A stretch of DNA of 32,839 bases from Candidatus Uhrbacteria bacterium (GTDB taxonomy: Bacteria; Patescibacteriota; Patescibacteriia; JACQRZ01). The stretch covers positions 1-32,839 of the forward strand of contig JACQWH010000026.1 of NCBI GenBank assembly GCA_016209345.1. Reading direction: 5' to 3'. Below, piece by piece: positions 1-4,752 of the stretch; position 1 is the first letter of the stretch, and each line of letters opens with the position of its first letter. The position numbers and the translations under genes were made by a program. The notes beneath the pieces are model-generated. The model made no database searches and was not told the origin of the DNA. It saw nothing but the letters and a program-made list of their open reading frames with translations.

Positions 1-122
1 TCCGGCTCATTTCCAGCCAATTTCGCCCCAAAAATGCGCTGAACTCGTCGGAATACAGCAAGTATTCCTTCTCATTCATCATCATTTTTGGAACAAAATT
101 GTCATGGAACTGACCGGGAAGC
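1..122. repeat. Degenerate, edge-truncated copy of the MITE found complete at 23674-23843
   Basis: The blocks TCCGGCTCATTT, TTTCGCCCCAAAAA, GCGCTGAACTCGT, a CATCATTTTTGGAACAAAA block and TGACCGGGAAGC occur here in the same order and spacing as at 23706-23826. The middle part and the right end differ. The 16-bp terminal repeat that closes the complete copy is not found after position 122. The left terminus would lie outside the window. It could be a decayed copy, or part of a longer relative of the element. Confidence 0.7.
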
Positions 123-165
123 TATTTTTCACCACTCTCAAAAGTACTTTATCATAGTAAAGTAA

Positions 166-195
166 TTGTGTCAAGGGGCTGCGCTGGTTTATGAT
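166..195 (+). promoter_or_regulatory. Possible promoter (TTGTGT, 18 bp, TATGAT)
   Basis: A TTGTGT at 166-171 and a TATGAT at 190-195 are spaced 18 bp apart, ahead of a small ORF at 225. The -10 matches the consensus at five of six bases; the -35 is weak. A 16-bp perfect palindrome begins two bases after the -10. Confidence 0.35.
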
Positions 196-196
196 A

Positions 197-212
197 TTCT
201 TGACGTCAAGAA
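197..212. promoter_or_regulatory. Operator-like perfect palindrome TTCTTGACGTCAAGAA
   Basis: This is a 16-bp perfect inverted repeat with no spacer. It sits between the putative -10 (190-195) and an AAGGGG ribosome-binding site (211-216), where a dimeric repressor would block initiation. No repressor gene adjoins it in the window. Confidence 0.35.
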
Positions 213-224
213 GGGGTTCGTATC

Positions 225-386
225 ATGTCGAAGGAAAAGGTCTTCTCATGGAATGATAAGAAAATCCATTCAGTGCGTAAAACATGCTATAGCATGTTTT
301 ACGCACTGAAACACTATCCAATCACTATTCACGATGAACCGATGGGGAAATTGGTGTCAGAAATTGGTGTCAAGTCCGAATTTTGA
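225..386 (+). CDS. Possible 53-residue protein, unknown; may be a gene remnant
   Basis: An ATG at 225 opens 53 codons ending at TGA 384-386, starting MSKEKVFSWNDKK. In its favour are an AAGGGG Shine-Dalgarno at 211-216 with 8 bases of spacing, a plausible promoter at 166-195 and an operator-like palindrome at 197-212. Against it, codons 15-29 are made by the 42-bp palindrome at 269-310, and the last residues run into the hairpin repeat at 361-412. The ORF may therefore be a truncated gene into which repeats have inserted. I do not recognise a family. Confidence 0.3.
   Translation: MSKEKVFSWNDKKIHSVRKTCYSMFYALKHYPITIHDEPMGKLVSEIGVKSEF
269..310. repeat. 42-bp perfect palindrome, copy 1 of a dispersed family
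   Basis: The left half-site is TTCAGTGCGTAAAACATGCT followed by A, and the right half is its exact reverse complement, with no spacer. A second copy lies at 16731-16766. It shares the AGTGCGTAAAA outer arm and the ATGCTATAGCAT centre but carries a symmetric C/G to T/A change in both arms. There is no T-tract after it, so it is not a normal intrinsic terminator. Confidence 0.9.
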
Positions 387-412
387 ACAAAATTCGGACT
401 TGACACCAATTT
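347..412. repeat. Tandem 13-mer followed by a hairpin with a 24-bp perfect stem
   Basis: GAAATTGGTGTCA is repeated directly at 347-359 and 360-372. The second unit begins the left arm of a hairpin (361-384) that pairs perfectly with 389-412 across a GAAC loop. The arms contain AATTGGTGTCAAGTCCGAAT. A T-rich stretch (416-423) follows after a short gap, so weak terminator activity is possible. REP-like or IS-end-derived repeats have this shape, but I cannot assign a family. Confidence 0.85.
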
Positions 413-447
413 TGCCCTTTTTTAATCTTCTTGATACACTGTATTGA

Positions 448-524
448 CTGGATCTCCCCGATGGTCCGATGACTCCGCTGAGGATGCATAGCGGATTCCT
501 TCGGAGCCAGCGGGGGAATGACAT
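448..524. repeat. Imperfect palindromic repeat of the GGAT-CCCCG...CGGGG-AATGACA type
   Basis: The outer arms CTGGATCTCCCCG and CGGGGGAATGACAT pair imperfectly, with an inner CCGCTGAGGA...TTCCTTCGG portion. Similar arms occur inside mutY (4129-4208) and, in reverse orientation, inside rsmE (3149-3241). The right arm's GGGGG (512-516) lies about 10 bases before the ATG at 527, so the repeat supplies the only Shine-Dalgarno-like sequence of the next gene. Confidence 0.55.
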
Positions 525-526
525 AT

Positions 527-1201
527 ATGTTTCACAAAAAAAAACAGAAAAAGATATACCCACTTCTCATCGCGCTGTGTGCTTTCATAATCGGGGCGGG
601 ACTTTTTTTTGTTTTCCAAGAGCGGGAAGCGCCTCAGGCGGCTGAGCAGAACAGCGCTCCGCAAGAACGTACCGCGCAAGATGAGAATAAGCCGATCATC
701 AACGAGCACGATGGTATTACTGAAATTTCACTGGCAAACGCGGAGAAAATCGTCAATAAGCCATCTTTGGAGCAGCTCAAGGAGTTTCGCAAGCGAAGCG
801 AGGAGCTGGTAAAAGAGGCCGCGGAAAGTAGAGAGAAAAAAATCGTTCATTTGCGAGACGCAGAATTAGAGGTGCTCCCTCTCTATACCTTTGAAGAGCA
901 AAAAAGAGGATTGATTGGCGTTGATTTTTTACCAAAGGATTCCGGAATGCTTTTTGTATTTCAGATGGACGATGCGGGACGCGGATTCGGTACAAAAAGC
1001 ATGAAGTTTCCACTTGACTACATCTGGATGAACAGCGATCTGACGGTGGTCCATTTGACAAAAAATGTTCCACCTGATTTTCCCGGTACTATTATGAGTA
1101 TATGGCCCGCGAGATATGTCATCGAGGCAAACGTCGGATTTATCGACGCGAATGGCATTGCCGTGGGGGATGTCGCCACATTTGAACATATCCCCCATTA
1201 G
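527..1201 (+). CDS. Membrane-anchored DUF192 domain protein
   Basis: The 224-residue product has a basic N-terminus, one hydrophobic segment (about residues 11-30), a polar Gln/Glu/Lys-rich linker with helical character (30-105), and a C-terminal DUF192 domain (about 117-221). Diagnostic DUF192 features are an RGL start, LPKDSGMLFVF, a PLDYIWM segment that replaces the usual WMKNTLIPLDIIF, and ARYVIEANVGF followed by a GDV turn. The domain is small, beta-rich and often exported; its biochemical role is unknown. The topology predicts that it faces outward. I chose ATG 527 over ATG 518 because the GGGGG at 512-516 is better spaced for 527. A palindromic repeat runs right up to the start codon. 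Confidence 0.85.
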   Translation: MFHKKKQKKIYPLLIALCAFIIGAGLFFVFQEREAPQAAEQNSAPQERTAQDENKPIINEHDGITEISLANAEKIVNKPSLEQLKEFRKRSEELVKEAAESREKKIVHLRDAELEVLPLYTFEEQKRGLIGVDFLPKDSGMLFVFQMDDAGRGFGTKSMKFPLDYIWMNSDLTVVHLTKNVPPDFPGTIMSIWPARYVIEANVGFIDANGIAVGDVATFEHIPH

Positions 1202-1208
1202 AGGAGGC

Positions 1209-1297
1209 AGTAGCTTGTAGCCAGTAGGTTATAGTAAAAGCACGCCACCCCTACCTTCTACCAGCTACCTTCTACCTTCTACAAGCTACCAGCTACT
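1209..1297. repeat. Intergenic inverted repeat of CTACC/GTAGC units
   Basis: AGTAGCTTGTAGC (1209-1221) pairs with GCTACCAGCTACT (1285-1297) at 12 of 13 positions. Between them are several degenerate CTACCTTCTACC-type units. It fills the gap between two forward genes and could fold into a long imperfect hairpin. No gene or T-tract is present. Confidence 0.6.
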
Positions 1298-1306
1298 TCT
1301 TAATAT

Positions 1307-2254
1307 ATGGTTGTTTCCGCCTTCATCATCGCACTGTTTTTTCTTTTCTATCTTTTGGGTAAAAGTGCGGATGTTGTTGTCAAGCGTGTTCGGATTATCA
1401 GCGAACGGCTTGGCATCCATGTTTTTTTCATGGGGATTATCCTGGGATTGTTTACGACGCTGCCCGAGATCACCATTGCGGTCAACTCGCTTATCAACAA
1501 CATTCCCGATATTTCACTGGGGAACCTCATGGGGGGATTTATTGTTTTGCTTGGGCTTATCTTGGGAACGAGTTTAATAGCGAGCCGGCGCGTGCATACG
1601 GACGGGAATCTCATGCATTTTGCGCCCATGCTCTGTTATTTTTTTCTCCCATTCCTTTTTTTGACCGACGGAGAGATGTCGCGCATTGAGAGCTTCGTTC
1701 TCGTTGTCGCATATTTTGTCGTCCTTGTGCACGTCTATCGTTCGTATAAGAACGATATCACGAAAGACAAGCAGATTGTTAAGATTCGCACCGCAACGAT
1801 ATTGAAAGATATTTTCATCATTTTTTTTGGTATCGTATCGCTGGCCCTCCTTTCCACGGGAATCATTCGTCTGACTGAAGGGTTCTTGCTCGAAGTACAC
1901 GTCTCTCAGTTTCTTATCGGCGTGCTGCTTTTTAGTGTCGGGACGAATTTGCCCGAGATTATCGTGGCATTTCGCGCATGGCAAAAGTCGATGAAAGAGC
2001 TTACGCTGAGTAATCTGGCAGGGTCTGCATTGGCCGATCCGTTGGTCATTGGCATCATGTCGTTCATTCAGCCCTACCATCTTCAGGTCAATGCCGTGTA
2101 TTATATTTTTATGGCATTCAATGCTTTGCTTTTCATCCTTGTCGGTATTTTTTATAAAACAGGGAAAGTATTGAGCAGAAAAGAGGGGATTGCGCTCCTC
2201 GCAATGTATGGTATCTTTCTTAGTGCAGAGCTCGCATTTGGACTTAAAATTTAA
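1307..2254 (+). CDS. CaCA-superfamily sodium/calcium (cation) exchanger
   Basis: The 315-residue product is very hydrophobic, with about ten membrane segments, the usual size of YrbG-like exchangers. It has two internally homologous alpha-repeats, the ion-binding signature of the family. Alpha-1 (about residues 47-80) contains TTLPEITIAV and LGNLMGG, with E54 as the likely ion ligand. Alpha-2 (about 203-242) contains SVGTNLPEIIVAF and LSNLAGSAL, with E217. Alpha-1 has TTLPE where many relatives have GTSLPE. The family exchanges Ca2+ (or other cations) against Na+ or H+ across the cytoplasmic membrane; which ion is used here cannot be told. No clear Shine-Dalgarno precedes the ATG. The next gene starts 12 bases downstream, so co-transcription is likely. 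Confidence 0.85.
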   Translation: MVVSAFIIALFFLFYLLGKSADVVVKRVRIISERLGIHVFFMGIILGLFTTLPEITIAVNSLINNIPDISLGNLMGGFIVLLGLILGTSLIASRRVHTDGNLMHFAPMLCYFFLPFLFLTDGEMSRIESFVLVVAYFVVLVHVYRSYKNDITKDKQIVKIRTATILKDIFIIFFGIVSLALLSTGIIRLTEGFLLEVHVSQFLIGVLLFSVGTNLPEIIVAFRAWQKSMKELTLSNLAGSALADPLVIGIMSFIQPYHLQVNAVYYIFMAFNALLFILVGIFYKTGKVLSRKEGIALLAMYGIFLSAELAFGLKI

Positions 2255-2266
2255 CCACGCGCATTT

Positions 2267-2638
2267 ATGATCAACGAAGGAGAAAAGAGAGAAGAAGATG
2301 ACGGGATCGATAGGGTCGTTCGTCCAGAGCTCGATTCATTCCTTACGGGGCTGCGCGATGCCATTCGCGGCGCAAACGCGGCCGTACAGGCGCGGAAGGA
2401 TGAGCTGGATTCCCTGCTTGACAAGCTTGCGCAGGCGGAAAGCAATCTTGCGGCGCTTGAGCACGATTCGCGACGCAAGTATGAACAAGTGCAGGCCCTT
2501 GCGGAAATGGAAAAAACGCTGAGAGAGATTCAGCACCTCACGAACCAAATGGGGACTCAGAATGCGGAGCAGCGTATGACCATACAGGCGATGGTTCAAA
2601 GTATTGAAGAGATTCTCGAGGCGACGGAGGAGAAGTAA
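2267..2638 (+). CDS. Small coiled-coil protein of unknown function
   Basis: The 123-residue protein is acidic at the N-terminus and then almost entirely heptad-like helix (about residues 25-120), rich in Ala, Glu, Gln and Leu, for example DELDSLLDKLAQAESNLAALE. It has no signal peptide, no membrane segment and no cysteine. It lies 12 bases after the exchanger gene and 3 bases before rsmE, whose Shine-Dalgarno (GGAGGAG) is inside the end of this gene, so the genes are probably in one transcript. I do not recognise a family; a scaffolding or oligomerising role is only a guess. Confidence 0.75.
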   Translation: MINEGEKREEDDGIDRVVRPELDSFLTGLRDAIRGANAAVQARKDELDSLLDKLAQAESNLAALEHDSRRKYEQVQALAEMEKTLREIQHLTNQMGTQNAEQRMTIQAMVQSIEEILEATEEK

Positions 2639-2641
2639 TCC

Positions 2642-3406
2642 ATGCGGCGCCATCGATTTTATCGTAAAGATTTTGTATCGACACATACCCTGCTTGAGGG
2701 TCGTGATATCACACATCAAGTCAGTCGAGTGCTCAGAATGAAAACGGGGGAGGAGATTGTGATATGGAATGGGGACGGGAAGGAGTATGTGTTTATGGTA
2801 GAAACCATAAGCGCAAAAGGGGTTCGCGGGCGCGTTGCGCGCATTGAGGAAAATACTTCCGAGCCCTCTGTACGCGTGACGCTGTATTGCGCGTTGCTCA
2901 AACGCGAGAATTTTGAGACCGTCTGCCAGAAGGCGACCGAAGCGGGCGTGTCGGGTATCGTACCGTTGATGACCGAGCGGACCGTCAAGGTGAAGATACA
3001 TTCTGATCGTGTGAGAAAAATAATACAGGAGGCCGCAGAGCAGTCCGGTCGGGCGCGCATTCCGGTATTATGCGACGCAATGAGTTTTTCCGAAGCGCTC
3101 AAGACGTGCGAAGGGATTGAGAGAGTTATTTTTTTTGATACGGCACAAAATGACATTTCGCATGACAGGTGCTTGCCCGGTCCTCAGGCGGGGAGAAAAC
3201 CCGATGTGATACGGGATCCTTTGGCCCAAGGTCTCGGGATGGCAGAAATTATTCACATATTCATCGGCCCTGAAGGCGGATGGAGCGATACGGAGCGTGC
3301 GGCCGCACAAAAGGCCGGACTCGATACTCGGTCACTGGGTCCGTTAACGCTTCGCGCTGAAACCGCGGCAATTGTTGCCTCATATCTGGCGGCGCATGGG
3401 TTATAG
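2642..3406 (+). CDS. rsmE: RsmE, 16S rRNA (uracil-1498-N3)-methyltransferase, with an insertion
   Basis: RsmE methylates N3 of U1498 in 16S rRNA using S-adenosylmethionine and is a SPOUT-fold enzyme. The 254-residue product has the N-terminal PUA-like part (HRFY, then VLRMKTGEEI and a VWNGDG-like turn) and the SPOUT knot with KRENFETVCQKATEAGVSGIVPLMTER, the conserved EQSGR, FIGPEGGWSDTE and SLGPLTLRAETAAI. A GGAGGAG Shine-Dalgarno (2628-2634) fixes the start. Residues 170-200, between VIFFDTAQ and IHIFIGPEGG, look like an extra segment: the family normally has a short loop there, and the DNA resembles a palindromic repeat in reverse orientation. Confidence 0.95.
   Translation: MRRHRFYRKDFVSTHTLLEGRDITHQVSRVLRMKTGEEIVIWNGDGKEYVFMVETISAKGVRGRVARIEENTSEPSVRVTLYCALLKRENFETVCQKATEAGVSGIVPLMTERTVKVKIHSDRVRKIIQEAAEQSGRARIPVLCDAMSFSEALKTCEGIERVIFFDTAQNDISHDRCLPGPQAGRKPDVIRDPLAQGLGMAEIIHIFIGPEGGWSDTERAAAQKAGLDTRSLGPLTLRAETAAIVASYLAAHGL
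3149..3241 (-). repeat. Palindromic repeat apparently inserted in frame within rsmE
   Basis: On the minus strand this segment reads GGATCCCG, spacer, CGGG, then CCCCGCCTGAGGACCGGG and ends near TGTCAT. This resembles the mutY insertion (GGATCCCGCC...GGCGGGATGACA) and the inner CCGCTGAGGA of the repeat at 448-524. It encodes about 30 residues (170-200) in a loop of RsmE without breaking the frame. Confidence 0.45.
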
Positions 3407-3416
3407 GGATCTCTTT

Positions 3417-3668
3417 ATGAAAATTTTTGTTCAGGTAAAACCAGGCGCACGCGAAACGAGCATCAAAAAAATCAATGAAACGTCCTACGCGGTTGCCGTC
3501 AAGGAGCGTCCCCAAGAGGGCAAGGCAAACGAAGCGGTCATCAAGGCGCTTGCAGGGCATTTCGATATGCCAAAGTCGCGAATCGATATTGTTCGGGGCC
3601 ATTCATCGTCGAGAAAACACGTGAATATCGATATGGAATATGCCAAACACGGAAAAGAAAAAAATTAA
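3417..3668 (+). CDS. DUF167 / YggU-family protein
   Basis: The 83-residue protein matches the small YggU/DUF167 fold: an N-terminal strand with VQVKPGARET, then VAVKERPQEGKANEAVIKALA, and DIVRGHSSSRKHVNI. Function in bacteria is not established. The open frame extends upstream to 3372, but I prefer ATG 3417 because the family begins with this strand and the upstream codons overlap rsmE; a GGGAT before the ATG could serve as a weak ribosome-binding site. Its 3' end overlaps the start of the mutY-like gene by 29 bases, so the two are probably translationally coupled. Confidence 0.85.
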   Translation: MKIFVQVKPGARETSIKKINETSYAVAVKERPQEGKANEAVIKALAGHFDMPKSRIDIVRGHSSSRKHVNIDMEYAKHGKEKN

Positions 3669-4575
3669 AACATTTCAAAAAATAATCCTTGAGTGGTTTA
3701 CAAAAAATGGCAGGCATGATTTGCCCTGGAGGCAGACGCAGAATCCTTATCGGATTTTGGTGTCCGAAGTGATGCTCCAGCAGACGCAGGTGGACAGGGT
3801 AAAGGAGAAATATAGCGTGTTTTTAAAGCATTTTTCGACGCCTAAGAAACTTGCCGCCGCCAGCCCGGCAGAAGTGCTGACAGTATGGAAAGGGCTTGGG
3901 TACAATCGCCGCGCACTATATCTCAAGCGCGCGGCAGAGGCGATTATTCGCGACCATCACGGACGATTCCCGCGTGCTGTTTTGGACATTGAAAAGCTTC
4001 CCGGCGTTGGTCCTTATACCGCCCGCGCGGTTGCCGTGTTTGCTTTCAACGAACCCCATGTTTTTATTGAGACCAATATCCGGCGGGTGTTTATTTATTT
4101 TTTTGGAGATGTTATTCCGCCGGAGGCCATCGGGGGAATCCAGAAAAAGAATAATTATGGGCTGGATCCCGCCCTTCGGCGGGATGACAAGGGGCGCGAG
4201 AATGACATATCAGATAAAGAGCTTTTACCCATTATTGAAAAAGCGCTGTATAAAAAAAACCCGCGACTGTGGTATAACGCGCTCATGGATTATGGCGCGC
4301 TCGCGCTTGGAGATATTCCTAATCCTAACCGGCGCAGCCGCCACTACGCGAAGCAGTCGCGCTTTGAGGGTTCGCGCCGCTATGCGCGGGCGAGCATACT
4401 GCATTATCTTCTCAAAAAAAAAGCAACCGTCCGCGAGCTGCACCGTTTCTTTTTGTCCGATCCGCATCTTGAACGATATGCGGACACACATTCTATTACG
4501 GATATCCTCACCTGTCTTAAAAAAGAGGGGTTTCTCGATGTATCACACGACAGGTGGAGCGTGAGTACAAAATGA
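3640..4575 (+). CDS. mutY: MutY-family HhH-GPD DNA glycosylase without Fe-S cluster
   Basis: MutY removes adenine mispaired with 8-oxoguanine. The 311-residue product has LPWRQTQNPYRILVSEVMLQ with catalytic E43, and the helix-hairpin-helix LPGVGPYTARAV (about 120-131). Three differences from standard MutY stand out. The residue matching the catalytic Asp is Glu (FIETNIRRV, E144). The four-cysteine Fe-S loop is replaced by PNPNRRSRHYAKQSRFEGS, and the protein has only one cysteine (C292). There is no Nudix-like 8-oxoG domain; the end (250-311) looks like a winged helix. Clusterless MutY-like proteins of this type are known, and this may be a divergent HhH-GPD glycosylase whose substrate is uncertain. 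Residues about 164-189 are an extra segment encoded by a palindromic repeat. The stop codon lies inside a hairpin. Confidence 0.85.
   Translation: MPNTEKKKIKTFQKIILEWFTKNGRHDLPWRQTQNPYRILVSEVMLQQTQVDRVKEKYSVFLKHFSTPKKLAAASPAEVLTVWKGLGYNRRALYLKRAAEAIIRDHHGRFPRAVLDIEKLPGVGPYTARAVAVFAFNEPHVFIETNIRRVFIYFFGDVIPPEAIGGIQKKNNYGLDPALRRDDKGRENDISDKELLPIIEKALYKKNPRLWYNALMDYGALALGDIPNPNRRSRHYAKQSRFEGSRRYARASILHYLLKKKATVRELHRFFLSDPHLERYADTHSITDILTCLKKEGFLDVSHDRWSVSTK
4129..4208 (+). repeat. Palindromic repeat inserted in frame within mutY
   Basis: ATCCCGCC (4166-4173), loop CTTC, and GGCGGGAT (4178-4185) form a perfect 8-bp hairpin. It is followed by GACAAGGGGCGCGAGAATGACAT; the GAATGACAT end is shared with the repeat at 448-524. 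The segment encodes about 25 residues (near 164-189) between the glycosylase core strand FIYFFGDV and DKELLPIIEKAL, which are close together in relatives. Rickettsia palindromic elements behave like this; any relation is by analogy only. Confidence 0.6.
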
Positions 4576-4598
4576 GTGACATTTGGATGTCACTCATT
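4571..4598. terminator. 12-bp perfect hairpin over the mutY stop codon
   Basis: AATGAGTGACAT (4571-4582), loop TTGG, and ATGTCACTCATT (4587-4598) pair perfectly. The TGA stop of mutY (4573-4575) is inside the left arm. No T-tract follows on the plus strand, so it may stabilise the mRNA 3' end rather than terminate by itself. Confidence 0.6.
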
Positions 4599-4649
4599 AG
4601 AAAAGGAAGTTATGCACAGCACTGGGGCTTTTCTTTTTTTTATTGGTGC

Positions 4650-4655
4650 TATAAT
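4650..4655 (+). promoter_or_regulatory. Likely -10 box (TATAAT) for the giant surface-protein gene
   Basis: A perfect TATAAT lies about 100 bases before the ATG at 4753, in an AT-rich intergenic region. The -35 region (near 4627-4632) is T-rich and does not resemble TTGACA. Transcription would start near 4662 and give a leader of about 90 bases containing the hairpin at 4708-4730. Confidence 0.5.
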
Positions 4656-4707
4656 GCAAATATGAAGAAATATTTCTTTTCTCCATATTTTAATAATACA
4701 AATACGG

Positions 4708-4741
4708 TGAAGACGTGTTCGGCGTCTTCATTTTATTTTTT
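4708..4741 (+). terminator. Intrinsic-terminator-like hairpin in the leader of the giant gene
   Basis: TGAAGACG (4708-4715) pairs with CGTCTTCA (4723-4730) across a TGTTCGG loop, directly followed by TTTTATTTTTT. The shape is that of a rho-independent terminator, but it lies downstream of the TATAAT and only 12 bases before the ATG at 4753. It could be an attenuator, or it could end transcription entering from upstream. The T-tract occupies the place of a Shine-Dalgarno sequence. Confidence 0.55.
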
Positions 4742-4752
4742 AACATAATTTT

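Noticed and set aside
1209-1297. CRISPR-like short repeats
   Set aside because: The CTACC units are degenerate, without constant spacing or unique spacers; no cas genes adjoin.
4571-4598. Full intrinsic terminator for the rsmE-mutY operon
   Set aside because: The hairpin is perfect but no T-tract follows on the plus strand, so termination there is not well supported.
4554-4748. 64-codon plus-strand ORF after mutY
   Set aside because: It runs through the mutY end, the stop-codon hairpin, the TATAAT box and the leader terminator; aromatic-rich composition and no ribosome-binding site.
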